Assembly: GCA_016716625.1 (NCBI GenBank)
Contig: JADJVJ010000001.1
Location: 992,001 to 1,056,000, forward strand
From: Nostocoides sp.
GTDB taxonomy: Bacteria > Actinomycetota > Actinomycetes > Actinomycetales > Dermatophilaceae
Direction: 5' to 3'
DNA: 64,000 bases
Both the position numbers and the translations under genes were made by a program. The first letter of the stretch is position 1. Every line of letters starts with the position of its first letter. Positions 1 to 8,677 of this stretch are shown in pieces. The notes below the pieces were generated by a model. That model did not search any database and had not been told where the DNA came from. It worked only from the letters and a program-made list of their open reading frames with translations.

Positions 1-1
1 G

Positions 2-940
2 ATCAAGGCGACCTACTCGGTCGACATCGAGGACAACGACTCCTACGTCAACAAGGTGCGGCCACAGCTCCAGGCGCGCCAGGACATCAGCCGGGACATC
101 TTCACCCTCACGGACTGGATGGCCGGCCGGGTCATCCGTGACCAGCTGGTCCAGCCGCTCGAGCTGATCCGGATGCCCAACTGCGGCAACCTCCTCGAGG
201 CCCTCAAGGACGTCAGCTTCGACCCGGGTCGGCAGTACTCGATGACCTGGCAGTCCGGCTTCGCGGGCATCGGCTACGACAAGTCCAAGGTCGGCAAGGA
301 GATCAAGACCGTCGACGACCTCTGGAGCATCCCGGAGCTCAAGGGCAAGATCGTCGTGCTCTCGGAGATGCGCGACACGGTGGGCCTGATCATGCAGCAG
401 CAAGGCGTGGACATCAGCGGACAGTTCACCAAGGCGCAGTTCGACACGGCTGTCGCTGAGGTCGAGAAGCGCATGGCGGACGGCTGGATCCGGCGCATTA
501 AGGGCAATTCCTATCTGGAGGACCTCAAGGGCGGCAACGCGATCGCCGGCATCGTGTGGTCGGGCGACCTGTTCATCCTGCGAGCCGAGACCGAGAACGA
601 CAACTGGGAGTTCGTCATCCCGGAGTCCGGCGGCACGCTCTGGAGCGACAACATGATGGTGCCGATCACCTCCACGCACCGTCGCAACGCCCAGGCGCTG
701 ATGAACTACTACTACGACCCCGAGGTGGCGGCTCAGGTCGCGGCCTGGGTCAACTACGTCTGCCCCGTCCAGGGTGCGCAGGAGGTCATGGCCAAGGAGG
801 ATCCCGAGCTCGCCGAGAGCCCACTGATCTTCCCGACGGCCGAATTCATCAGCAAGAACAACATCCAGGGATTCCGAGCTCTGACCCCGCAAGAGGACGC
901 AGAGTATTCCGCCACCTGGGAGAGGGTGAGGGGCAACTGA
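2..940 (+). CDS. potD: Spermidine/putrescine ABC transporter substrate-binding protein, 5' end missing
   Basis: The reading frame is open from the first bases of the window, so the signal peptide and N-terminus lie outside it; 312 residues are visible. The fragment resembles PotD/PotF periplasmic polyamine-binding proteins of the type 2 binding-protein fold: a hinge region, then VDDLWS (start of the second lobe), a central IAGIVWSGD segment and a C-terminal PTAEFISKNN-like tail. In Gram-positives such proteins are lipid-anchored at the outer membrane face and deliver polyamine to the permease. The stop codon overlaps the ATG of the ATPase gene (TGATG), showing translational coupling with the following transporter genes. 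Substrate specificity (putrescine, spermidine or another amine) cannot be read from this fragment. Confidence 0.85.
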   Translation: MKATYSVDIEDNDSYVNKVRPQLQARQDISRDIFTLTDWMAGRVIRDQLVQPLELIRMPNCGNLLEALKDVSFDPGRQYSMTWQSGFAGIGYDKSKVGKEIKTVDDLWSIPELKGKIVVLSEMRDTVGLIMQQQGVDISGQFTKAQFDTAVAEVEKRMADGWIRRIKGNSYLEDLKGGNAIAGIVWSGDLFILRAETENDNWEFVIPESGGTLWSDNMMVPITSTHRRNAQALMNYYYDPEVAAQVAAWVNYVCPVQGAQEVMAKEDPELAESPLIFPTAEFISKNNIQGFRALTPQEDAEYSATWERVRGN

Positions 941-2103
941 TGGCCAGGAATGGCAGGAGCGTGTCCGGCTTCCGCGAGGCCAAGGGAGACCTCCGACTGG
1001 AGAATGTCACCAAGGCTTTCGCCGACTTCACGGCCGTCGATGACCTCTCACTGGTGGTGCCGCGCGGATCCTTCTTCGCCCTCCTCGGCCCCTCCGGCTG
1101 TGGGAAGACGACGACGCTGCGGATGGTGGCCGGACTGGATCAGCCCACGGCGGGCCGGATCCTCGTCGGCGAGACCGACCTCACCGGTTCTCGTCCCTAC
1201 GAGCGACCGGTCAACACGGTCTTCCAGAGTTATGCCCTCTTTCCCCACCTCACGATTCGGGACAATGTCGCGTTCGGGCCCAAGCGCCGGGGTGAGGCGA
1301 ATGCCGCGTCGCTGGCAGAGGATGCGCTCGCTCTGGTCCAGATGACTCATCTGGGCGGTCGCAAGCCCGCGCAGTTGTCCGGAGGCCAGCAGCAGCGGGT
1401 CGCCGTGGCCCGAGCCCTGGTCAACCGGCCCGAGGTGCTGCTCCTGGATGAGCCGCTGGGCGCGCTGGACCTCAAGCTGCGTCGCCAAATGCAGGTCGAG
1501 CTCAAGCGCATCCAGACCGAGGTGGGGCTGACCTTTATCCATGTCACCCACGACCAGGAGGAGGCCATGACCATGGCCGACACGGTCGCGGTGATGAATC
1601 GCGGGCGCATCGAGCAGATGGGCCCTCCCGTTCAGATGTACGACCTGCCGAAGACCGCTTTCGTCGCCAACTTCGTCGGCCAGTCCAATCTCGGGCAGGG
1701 GCACATCACCGGTCGGGACGCAGACTTCCTGATCGCCGACGTGCAGGGCTCGACGGTCAGGATCCCGGCGCGACGTTCGTCCGTGGAGAGCGGTGCGGTC
1801 ACCTTCGGAGTCCGCCCGGAGAAGGTCTCGGTCAAGCGCACGCGGCCCGAGGGCACGGGCAATGACGTGCGCGGAACCGTGCTCGACGTCTCCTTCATCG
1901 GCGTCGCCACGCAGTACCTGGTGCGCCTGCCCTCCGGCACCGTGTGGTCGGCCTACGAGCAGAACCTCGACCTCGAGCCGATGGACCTGCGCCCCGGCGA
2001 TGAGGTGTGGCTGACCTGGAACCCCGGGCACGCCTTCGGGGTCGGGCCCGACCCCGACGCGGTGCAGGCCGCCGAGGCTGCGAAGGTGGGGGCTGGCGAA
2101 TGA
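940..2103 (+). CDS. potA: Spermidine/putrescine ABC transporter ATP-binding protein
   Basis: This 387-residue cytoplasmic ATPase powers the polyamine importer. Visible motifs are Walker A GPSGCGKTT (residues 50-58), a Q-loop at Q96, signature LSGGQ (146-150), Walker B LLLLDEP (about 167-172) and the H-loop histidine at about 204 (VTHDQEEA). The C-terminal ~130 residues form the TOBE-type regulatory domain usual for PotA/MalK-like subunits. The ATG overlaps the stop of the binding-protein gene by one base, and the gene's own stop overlaps the next start (ATGA). Length and motif order are normal for the family. Assignment to polyamines rather than another PotA-like substrate rests on the adjacent PotD, PotB and PotC homologues and the catabolic genes downstream. 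Confidence 0.92.
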   Translation: MARNGRSVSGFREAKGDLRLENVTKAFADFTAVDDLSLVVPRGSFFALLGPSGCGKTTTLRMVAGLDQPTAGRILVGETDLTGSRPYERPVNTVFQSYALFPHLTIRDNVAFGPKRRGEANAASLAEDALALVQMTHLGGRKPAQLSGGQQQRVAVARALVNRPEVLLLDEPLGALDLKLRRQMQVELKRIQTEVGLTFIHVTHDQEEAMTMADTVAVMNRGRIEQMGPPVQMYDLPKTAFVANFVGQSNLGQGHITGRDADFLIADVQGSTVRIPARRSSVESGAVTFGVRPEKVSVKRTRPEGTGNDVRGTVLDVSFIGVATQYLVRLPSGTVWSAYEQNLDLEPMDLRPGDEVWLTWNPGHAFGVGPDPDAVQAAEAAKVGAGE

Positions 2104-3023
2104 GCGCACTCGCCCACATGGGCGGGGGAGGTGCGCCAGCGACAGCGATGCCGCCCAAGGAGCCATCCGGCCGCTCCTGGCTGCCCTACCTCCTGCTGCT
2201 CCCCGGCGTCCTGTGGCTGCTGGTCTTCTTCATCTACCCGCTGGCCCAGCTCTTCGCCGTGAGCCTCTATTCGGACTACCCCGACTACCCCGGCTACTAC
2301 TACCAGGACGTCAACTGGCACAACTACGTTCGTGCGCTCACTGACTTCCTGCCGCACTTCGGCCGGTCCATGCTGTATGCCGGCCTGGCCACCTTCTTCG
2401 CGTTCGTGCTGGCTTACCCGCTCGCCTATGCGATGGCGTTCAAGGCGGGGAAGTGGCGTGGGATCATGATGATCCTCGTCATCGCCCCCTTCTTCACCTC
2501 CTTCATCCTGCGCACGATCGCCTGGCGGCAGATCCTGGCCGACGAGGGCCCGGTGGCCTGGGTGCTCGAGCACCTGCATCTGCTCTCGTTCATGCCCAAC
2601 GGTCGGATCACCGAGACCTGGGTGGCCGTCGTGGCCGGTCTGACCTACAACTTCCTGCCGTTCATGGTGCTGCCGATCTACGCCTCTCTGGAACGGGCCG
2701 ATCCGCGGGTCATCGAGGCCGGCGGCGACCTTTACGCCAATGGGTTCACCACCTTCCGGACGGTCACCTTGCCGATGTCGATGCCGGGCGTGATCGCCGG
2801 GACGCTACTCACCTTCATCCCGGCCGCGGGCGACTACGTCAACGCCGAGCTCCTCGGCTCGGATACGGGCACCAAGATGGTGGGCAACGTCATCGAGAGC
2901 CAGTTCTTCAAGGTCCTCGGGGGCTATCCCATCGCGGCCGCCCTCTCGTTCTCGCTCATGGCGCTGATCCTGGCCATGGTCTTCCTCTACGTGCGGCGCT
3001 ACGGGACGGAGGAGCTGCTGTGA
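2100..3023 (+). CDS. potB: Spermidine/putrescine ABC transporter permease PotB
   Basis: A 307-residue integral membrane protein with about six hydrophobic helices, the first at residues 28-48. A typical binding-protein-dependent permease (BPD_transp_1) region lies in the C-terminal two thirds. The conserved cytoplasmic EAA loop appears as IEAGGDLYANGFTTFRTVTLP around residues 205-225, where the ATPase would dock. It pairs with the second permease to form the channel. The start ATG overlaps the potA stop by four bases (ATGA), and its stop overlaps the GTG start of the next permease, so the three genes are translationally coupled. Confidence 0.92.
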   Translation: MSALAHMGGGGAPATAMPPKEPSGRSWLPYLLLLPGVLWLLVFFIYPLAQLFAVSLYSDYPDYPGYYYQDVNWHNYVRALTDFLPHFGRSMLYAGLATFFAFVLAYPLAYAMAFKAGKWRGIMMILVIAPFFTSFILRTIAWRQILADEGPVAWVLEHLHLLSFMPNGRITETWVAVVAGLTYNFLPFMVLPIYASLERADPRVIEAGGDLYANGFTTFRTVTLPMSMPGVIAGTLLTFIPAAGDYVNAELLGSDTGTKMVGNVIESQFFKVLGGYPIAAALSFSLMALILAMVFLYVRRYGTEELL

Positions 3024-3883
3024 GCACCCAGACTGTGGGCACGGCATACCGGCCCTCGCTCGGTAAGCGGGTCCAGGGATGGCTCGCCGGTCGGTTCGCG
3101 ATGATCGTGGCCGTCCTGGTCCTGCTGTACCTCTTCCTGCCCGTCTTCTACACCTTCATCTTCAGCTTCAACGACTACCGCAAGAGCAATATCGAGTGGC
3201 GCGGCTTCACCCTCAAGCACTGGGCCAACCCCTGTGGCGCGGCCGGGGCGTGCGACTCGCTCGTCACCTCCCTGGAGATCGGCCTGCTCTCCACACTGGT
3301 GGCGACCATGCTCGGGACTCTCGTGGCGTTCGCGCTCGTCAGGCACCGCTTCCGGGGCCGGGGCGCGTCCAACATCCTGGTGTTCGTTCCGATGGCGACG
3401 CCTGAGATCGTCCTCGGCGCAAGCCTGCTCACGATCTTTGTCAACGGCTTCACCCAGCTGAACGGATGGTTCGGAACTGACCTCAAGCTGGGGTTCTGGA
3501 CCATCACCATCGCGCACATCATGTTCTGCATCAGCTTCGTTGTGGTGAGCGTGAAGGCACGCCTGCAGAGCCTGGACCCGCGCCTTGAGGAGGCCGCCCA
3601 AGATCTCTATGCCGGTCCCGCGGAGACCTTCTGGAAGATCACCTTCCCCCTGGTGCTCCCTGGCATCGTCGGTGCGGCCCTGCTGGCGTTCTCGTTGTCC
3701 TTCGACGACTTCATCATCACGAGCTTCGTGTCGGGCAACGAGACGACCTTCCCGAAGTTCGTCTATGTCTCCTACTTGCGTGGCATCCCCGCGCAGGCCA
3801 ATGTCATCGGGTTCTCGATGTTCGTCATCGCGCTCGCCCTGGTCATCATCGGCCAGATCGTGGGCAACGCCCGCAAGAAGTAG
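3020..3883 (+). CDS. potC: Spermidine/putrescine ABC transporter permease PotC
   Basis: The second permease subunit, 287 residues with a GTG start overlapping the potB stop. The first membrane helix is at residues 24-46, followed by a periplasmic segment containing two cysteines (NPCGAAGACD). The EAA loop is well preserved (LEEAAQDLYAGPAETFWKI), followed by FPLVLPGIVGAALLAF. The motif SFDDFIITSFVSG near the end is typical of PotC. It completes the PotABCD importer. The operon continues after 23 bases into an oxidoreductase gene. Confidence 0.92.
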   Translation: MSTQTVGTAYRPSLGKRVQGWLAGRFAMIVAVLVLLYLFLPVFYTFIFSFNDYRKSNIEWRGFTLKHWANPCGAAGACDSLVTSLEIGLLSTLVATMLGTLVAFALVRHRFRGRGASNILVFVPMATPEIVLGASLLTIFVNGFTQLNGWFGTDLKLGFWTITIAHIMFCISFVVVSVKARLQSLDPRLEEAAQDLYAGPAETFWKITFPLVLPGIVGAALLAFSLSFDDFIITSFVSGNETTFPKFVYVSYLRGIPAQANVIGFSMFVIALALVIIGQIVGNARKK

Positions 3884-3906
3884 CACCTCAATCGACAAGG
3901 AATCTC

Positions 3907-5172
3907 ATGCGAGTCCTCATGATCGGGGCTGGCGGCGTCGGTGACGCCGCCGCCAAGATCGCCGCCGAACGCACCTTCTTCGACGAGTGGGTGGTCGCCG
4001 ACTACGAGCTCGCCCGGGCCGACCGCACGGTCGCCTCGGTCCAGGCCCGTCACCCGGGTGAACGGCGTTTCCGGGCGGCCCAGGTCGATGCCAGCGACGA
4101 GCACGCCGTCGCCGACCTCATCCGACTCGTCGATGCCACGCACGTCTTCAACGCGGTCGACCCGCGGTTCGTCATGCCCATCTATCGCGGGGCTCTCGCG
4201 GCCGGGGCGGACTACCTCGACATGGCGATGAGCCTCTCCCAGCGCCACCCGGACGAGCCGTACGCCAAGGTCGGGGTCAAGCTCGGCGATGAGCAGTTCG
4301 CCCTGGCCGCGCAGTGGGAGGCGGCCGGCCGGCTCGCGCTCCTGGGGATCGGGGTCGAGCCGGGTCTGGCCGACGTGTTCGCCCGGTATGCCGCCGACGA
4401 ACTGTTCTCCCACATCGAGGAGCTCGGGGTTCGGGACGGCGCCAACCTCGTCATCCGCGATGAGCAGGGGAGGGAGGTGTTCGCTCCCGGGTTTTCCATG
4501 TGGACGATCATCGAGGAATGCCTCAACCCGCCCGTGGTCTGGGAGCGGCAGCGGGCGCAGGAGGCCGATGGCGGTTGGTTCACCCTCCCGCCGTTCAGCG
4601 AACCCGAGGTGTTCGACTTCCCCGAGGGCATCGGCCCGGTGGAGTGCGTCCACGTCGAGCACGAGGAGGTTCTTCTTATGCCGCGCTGGGTCACCGCCGA
4701 CAAGGTCACCTTCAAGTACGGCCTCGGCGAGCAGATGATCGGCATCCTGCGCACCCTGCACACCCTCGGGCTCGACCGCACCGATCCGGTCCCGGTCAAG
4801 GGGGTGTCGGTGAGCCCGCGCGACGTCGTTGCGGCGGTGCTGCCCGACCCGGTGACCATCGGCCCCCGGATGGAGGGCAAGACCTGCGCCGGGCTCTGGG
4901 TCACCGGAACCGGCAAGGACGGGGCGCCACGGCGCACCTACCTCTACCACGTCTCGGACAACGCGGACACGATGCGCGACTACGACGCCCAGTGCGTCGT
5001 CTGGCAGACCGCGGTCAACCCGGTGGTCGCCCTTGAGCTGCTCGCCTCCGGGCAGTGGGCCGGCCAGGGCGTCCTCGGTCCCGAGGCGTTCCCGCCCCGA
5101 CCGTTCCTCGACCTGCTCGCGGCCGACAAGCCGCAGGGTTACGGCTCGCCCTGGGGCATGGAGGACCGGTGA
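3907..5172 (+). CDS. Saccharopine dehydrogenase-like oxidoreductase in the polyamine operon
   Basis: A 421-residue protein that begins with a Rossmann dinucleotide site GAGGVG (residues 7-12) and has the two-lobed layout of the saccharopine dehydrogenase / carboxynorspermidine synthase family (VFNAVDPRFV, then a GVEPGLADVFARY segment). A ribosome site AAGGA lies about 6 bases before the ATG. It sits 23 bases after potC and before a ureohydrolase gene, so it most likely acts on an amine or amino acid released from the imported substrate. Family members catalyse NAD(P)-dependent formation or cleavage of secondary amines between an amino acid and an aldehyde or keto acid. The actual substrate is unknown; true lysine-pathway saccharopine dehydrogenase is less likely given the neighbours. 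Confidence 0.75.
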   Translation: MRVLMIGAGGVGDAAAKIAAERTFFDEWVVADYELARADRTVASVQARHPGERRFRAAQVDASDEHAVADLIRLVDATHVFNAVDPRFVMPIYRGALAAGADYLDMAMSLSQRHPDEPYAKVGVKLGDEQFALAAQWEAAGRLALLGIGVEPGLADVFARYAADELFSHIEELGVRDGANLVIRDEQGREVFAPGFSMWTIIEECLNPPVVWERQRAQEADGGWFTLPPFSEPEVFDFPEGIGPVECVHVEHEEVLLMPRWVTADKVTFKYGLGEQMIGILRTLHTLGLDRTDPVPVKGVSVSPRDVVAAVLPDPVTIGPRMEGKTCAGLWVTGTGKDGAPRRTYLYHVSDNADTMRDYDAQCVVWQTAVNPVVALELLASGQWAGQGVLGPEAFPPRPFLDLLAADKPQGYGSPWGMEDR

Positions 5173-5201
5173 CCCCGGCGTTCCCGTTGCGCCGGCGTCG
5201 G

Positions 5202-5207
5202 TAGAGT
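5202..5207 (+). promoter_or_regulatory. -10 box of a leaderless promoter for the ureohydrolase gene
   Basis: TAGAGT fits the actinobacterial TANNNT -10 consensus and ends 6 bp before the ATG at 5214, which would place the transcription start on or beside the start codon. No Shine-Dalgarno sequence is visible, and no convincing -35 box is seen. It suggests an internal promoter inside the polyamine operon. Confidence 0.5.
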
Positions 5208-5213
5208 CCTGAC

Positions 5214-6305
5214 ATGACGCGTTATGGCGCCCAGTTCGGCCCCGACATCACCTTCCTCGGCGTCGAGCGTTGCGACCTCGATGAGCCGGAGAGCTATGCC
5301 GGCGCCGACGTCGTCATCCTCGGAGCCCCCTTTGACGGTGGCACTTCGCACCGCCCCGGCACCCGGTTCGGGCCGCAGGCCATCCGGATGACCGACTATC
5401 TCCCGCATGACGGCTCGCGCCCCTCGCTGGCCCTGCGGGTCGACGGTCTCCAGGACCTGCGGGTGCTCGATGCCGGGGATGTCGAAATGTACTCCGGGGA
5501 CATCGAGACCGCACTGCCGGCCCTGGAGGCTGCGGTGACCACGGTGGTCGCGGCCGGCGCGATCCCGGTCATCCTCGGCGGAGACCATTCGATCGCCTTC
5601 CCGGACGCCAAGGGTTGCGCGAACGTGCTCGGCCACGGGCGGGTGTCGATGATCCACTTCGACGCGCATGCCGACACCGGGGACATCGAGTTCGGCTCCC
5701 TGTGGGGGCATGGCCAACCGATGCGGCGGCTCATCGAGTCCGGCGCGTTGCGTGGGGACCGTTTCCTCCAGGTCGGGTTGCGGGGCTACTGGCCGGGTCC
5801 GGAGACCCTGGCCTGGATGGCGGAGCAGAACATGCGCTCCTTCGAGATGACCGAGATCGTCACCCGCGGCCTCGACGTCTGCCTCACGGATGCCTTCGCG
5901 ATCGCCACCGACGAGTGCGAGGGGGTCTTCCTCTCCGTCGACATCGACGTGTGCGACCCCGGGCACGCCCCCGGCACCGGAACCCCGGAACCGGGTGGGC
6001 TCTCCGCCCGCCAGCTTCTGGATGCGGTGCGCCGGATCTGTCTCGAGCTCCCGGTGTGCGGTATCGACGTCGTCGAGGTCTCGCCACCGTATGACCACGC
6101 CGACATTACCGCCGCGCTCGCCAACCGCGTTGTCCTCGAAGCGCTGTCGGCGATTGCGCGCAGGCGCCAGGATGCCCGCGACGGGACCCGCTGGGACCCG
6201 GCCCGGCCGCTCCTTTCCGGCCGTGCCGCCGCCATACCCGAAGGGAATCTCGGGCCGGCCCACGGACACGACCACGACCACCCGCACGAAGGACATGGAC
6301 ACTGA
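5214..6305 (+). CDS. Agmatinase/ureohydrolase family protein with His-rich C-terminus
   Basis: A 363-residue enzyme of the arginase/agmatinase fold that hydrolyses a guanidino compound to urea and an amine. The di-metal ligands are all present: GGDHS (122-126), DAHAD (150-154) and SVDIDVCDP (241-249). The last 14 residues contain seven histidines (pattern HGHDHDHPHEGHGH), which is not part of the catalytic fold and could bind or store metal. Agmatinase (SpeB) yielding putrescine fits the polyamine transporter upstream. Other ureohydrolases such as the nickel-dependent guanidinases share the same motifs, so the substrate is open. Transcription may start at the ATG from the TAGAGT box just upstream. 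Confidence 0.82.
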   Translation: MTRYGAQFGPDITFLGVERCDLDEPESYAGADVVILGAPFDGGTSHRPGTRFGPQAIRMTDYLPHDGSRPSLALRVDGLQDLRVLDAGDVEMYSGDIETALPALEAAVTTVVAAGAIPVILGGDHSIAFPDAKGCANVLGHGRVSMIHFDAHADTGDIEFGSLWGHGQPMRRLIESGALRGDRFLQVGLRGYWPGPETLAWMAEQNMRSFEMTEIVTRGLDVCLTDAFAIATDECEGVFLSVDIDVCDPGHAPGTGTPEPGGLSARQLLDAVRRICLELPVCGIDVVEVSPPYDHADITAALANRVVLEALSAIARRRQDARDGTRWDPARPLLSGRAAAIPEGNLGPAHGHDHDHPHEGHGH

Positions 6306-6306
6306 C

Positions 6307-7767
6307 ATGGCGCTCACCCAGAAGGCACTCCTGGAATCCATCCCCACGGGCCTGTTCGTCGGTGGCGTATGGCGTGCGGCCGCCGACGGCGCGCGGTTCG
6401 ACGTGCACGACCCGGCCACCGGCGCCACCATCGCGACCTGCGCCGACGCCTCTCCGGCCGATGGCCGGGCCGCCCTCGACGCCGCCGTCGCTGCCCAGGC
6501 CGACTGGGCCAAGACCGCGCCCCGGGACCGCTCGGAGATCCTGCGCCGCGCCTTCGAACTGCTCGTCGCGCGCAGCGAGGAGTTCGCCACGATCATGACC
6601 CTCGAGATGGGCAAGCCGCTCGCCGAGGCCAGGGGAGAGGTCGCCTACGGGGCCGAGTTCTTCCGCTGGTTCGCCGAGGAGGCCGTGCGCATCCACGGCC
6701 GCTACTCGGTCGCCCCGAACGGCGCCACCCGCCTGCTCACCATGAAGCAGCCGGTCGGCCCCACCCTGATGATCACCCCGTGGAACTTCCCGCTCGCCAT
6801 GGGCACCCGCAAGATCGGCCCGGCCGTCGCCGCCGGCTGCACCATGGTCGTCAAACCGGCGCACGAGACCCCGCTCTCCATGCTCGCCCTGGCCGCGCTC
6901 ATGGAGGAGGCCGGGCTGCCCAAGGGCGTGCTCAACGTGGTGACCACGACCCACTCCGGCGCCGTCTGTGAGCCGATCATCCGGGACCCCCGCCTGCGCA
7001 AGCTGACCTTCACCGGGTCCACCGGGGTCGGCAAGGTCCTCGTCCAGCAGTCCGCCGACCAGTTGCTTCGGCTGTCCATGGAGCTTGGCGGCAACGCCCC
7101 GTTCCTGGTCTTCGAGGACGCCGACATCGACCGGGCCGTCGAGGGTGCCATGCTCGCCAAGATGCGCAACATCGGTGAGGCCTGCACCGCCGCCAACCGG
7201 TTCTTCGCGCACGAGTCCGTGGCGGCCGAGTTCGCCGAGAAGTTCGCCGCCCGAATGGCCGCGCTCACCGTCGGCAAGGGCACCAAGAAGGGCATCGACG
7301 TGGGCCCGCTCATCACCGCCAAGGCGCGCGACGGGGTCGACGAACTCGTCCAGGACGCCGTGGGCCGTGGCGCCCGGGCGCTCACCGGCGGCGGGCCATT
7401 GCCGGGACGCGGCTTCTTCTACGCCCCGACCGTCCTCGCCGACGTGCCCGCGGACAGCCGCTGTCTCACCGAGGAGATCTTCGGCCCGGTGGCCCCGATC
7501 TGCACCTTCAGCGACGAGGCGGACGCCATCGCCAAGGCCAACGCCACGGAATACGGCCTCGTCGGCTACGTCTTCACGCGTGACCACGCCCGGGTTCTTC
7601 GGGTGTCCGAGGCGCTCGAGTTCGGGATGATCGGGATCAACACCGGCATCGTCTCCAACCCGGCGGCGCCCTTCGGTGGGGTCAAGCAGTCCGGCTTCGG
7701 CCGCGAGGGTGGCTTCGAGGGCATCGATGAGTACCTCGAGGTCAAATACGTGGGGATGGCCCTCTGA
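6307..7767 (+). CDS. gabD: NAD(P)-dependent succinate-semialdehyde/aminoaldehyde dehydrogenase
   Basis: A 486-residue aldehyde dehydrogenase with TPWNFP at the oxyanion asparagine (N160), NAD-binding FTGSTGVGK (235-243), general base glutamate in MELGGNAP (E259) and catalytic cysteine in GEACTAANR (C293). The closest family is succinate-semialdehyde dehydrogenase GabD, which would finish putrescine/GABA degradation to succinate; gamma-aminobutyraldehyde is an alternative substrate. The ATG directly follows the ureohydrolase stop. An in-frame ATG at 6295, nearer the GAAGGA ribosome site, would add four residues and is an alternative start. It is the last gene of the polyamine operon. Confidence 0.85.
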   Translation: MALTQKALLESIPTGLFVGGVWRAAADGARFDVHDPATGATIATCADASPADGRAALDAAVAAQADWAKTAPRDRSEILRRAFELLVARSEEFATIMTLEMGKPLAEARGEVAYGAEFFRWFAEEAVRIHGRYSVAPNGATRLLTMKQPVGPTLMITPWNFPLAMGTRKIGPAVAAGCTMVVKPAHETPLSMLALAALMEEAGLPKGVLNVVTTTHSGAVCEPIIRDPRLRKLTFTGSTGVGKVLVQQSADQLLRLSMELGGNAPFLVFEDADIDRAVEGAMLAKMRNIGEACTAANRFFAHESVAAEFAEKFAARMAALTVGKGTKKGIDVGPLITAKARDGVDELVQDAVGRGARALTGGGPLPGRGFFYAPTVLADVPADSRCLTEEIFGPVAPICTFSDEADAIAKANATEYGLVGYVFTRDHARVLRVSEALEFGMIGINTGIVSNPAAPFGGVKQSGFGREGGFEGIDEYLEVKYVGMAL

Positions 7768-8318
7768 ATCGCGCCGCCGCCCCCGGACCGCCTGCGCCCG
7801 TAGGCGGCCAGCCGCGACCGCAGTTCTCCTTTGTGGCGCTCATCGTCGCCCTGGGCGTCGTCGTGTTCGCGGTGTGGCTCATCCAACGGGGTAGTGACTC
7901 CGAGCCGTCGCCGACGACGACCCCGTCCGCGCCGCTCACCAGCTCACCGCTCACCCCCGGTTCGGGGTCTACGCCGGTGGCCACCCAGCCGACGGTCGGG
8001 CCGCTCTCCACGGGTGCGCAGACCCCCCGATCGAAACTGCCGACCGTCGGGGTGGCTGACCTCCCGCCGTCCGCACGGGACATGGTCGACCGAATCCGGG
8101 CCGGGGGACCGTTCCGGTACGCCAAGGACGGCGCGGTCTTCGGCAACCGGGAACGGTTGCTGCCCCAACGCCCGCGCGGCTATTACCACGAGTACACCGT
8201 GGACAAACCCGGCTCGGACGACCGCGGTCCGTGGCGCATCGTGGCCGGTGACGGCGGGGACCTGTACTGGACGCAGGACCACTACGACAGCTTCGCGCAG
8301 ATCATCGAGGAGCCATGA
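7764..8318 (+). CDS. Membrane-anchored guanyl-specific ribonuclease (RNase Sa/barnase family)
   Basis: The C-terminal ~85 residues match the microbial N1/T1 ribonuclease fold seen in Streptomyces RNase Sa: LPPSARDMVDRI, GPFRYAKDGAVFGNRE, a catalytic glutamate in YYHEYTV, arginine in GPWRIVAG and histidine in TQDHYDSF. Before it are one membrane helix (VALIVALGVVVFAVWLI) and a Pro/Ser/Thr linker of about 50 residues, so the nuclease would sit outside the membrane. The start is uncertain. GTG 7833 would begin within the helix; CTG 7764, overlapping the upstream TGA, adds 23 residues before it and gives a normal signal anchor, so it is used here. The barstar gene overlaps the 3' end (ATGA), forming an enzyme-inhibitor pair. 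Confidence 0.8.
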   Translation: MNRAAAPGPPAPVGGQPRPQFSFVALIVALGVVVFAVWLIQRGSDSEPSPTTTPSAPLTSSPLTPGSGSTPVATQPTVGPLSTGAQTPRSKLPTVGVADLPPSARDMVDRIRAGGPFRYAKDGAVFGNRERLLPQRPRGYYHEYTVDKPGSDDRGPWRIVAGDGGDLYWTQDHYDSFAQIIEEP

Positions 8319-8674
8319 TCCGGTTCGTCACCTCCCACGTCGACCTCACCGGGCTCATCGCCGACGCCCGCGAGGAGGGCCGCACGGTGTGCCGGATCGA
8401 GGGCCTGGCCGCCAAGGGGGCGACCATCGCGGCGTTCGGCTCGGCCCTGGGGTTTCCGTCCTGGTCCGGGCACAACCTCGACGCGCTCGCCGACTCCCTG
8501 TCGGACCTGCTCGCCGGTGCACCCGGCCCGTACGAGATCATCTGGGATCACAGCGAACGCCTCCGCGACGCCGATCCCACGGCATACGAGGGGATCATCG
8601 AGGTGCTCACCGACGTCGCCGCGGGCCACGACGGCACCCAGGTCACCGTCATCGACCGCGCCCTGGGGGGCTGA
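8315..8674 (+). CDS. Barstar-family ribonuclease inhibitor
   Basis: A 119-residue cytoplasmic protein with the barstar fold signature GFPSWSGHNLDALADSLSDL near residues 46-65, followed by a WD segment and an acidic helix. Barstar binds and blocks the active site of barnase-type ribonucleases that the cell itself produces. Its ATG overlaps the nuclease stop codon by four bases, so inhibitor and enzyme are made together, as expected for a self-protection pair. The stop is three bases before dxr, so both genes may be co-transcribed with the isoprenoid gene cluster. Confidence 0.88.
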   Translation: MIRFVTSHVDLTGLIADAREEGRTVCRIEGLAAKGATIAAFGSALGFPSWSGHNLDALADSLSDLLAGAPGPYEIIWDHSERLRDADPTAYEGIIEVLTDVAAGHDGTQVTVIDRALGG

Positions 8675-8677
8675 GCC

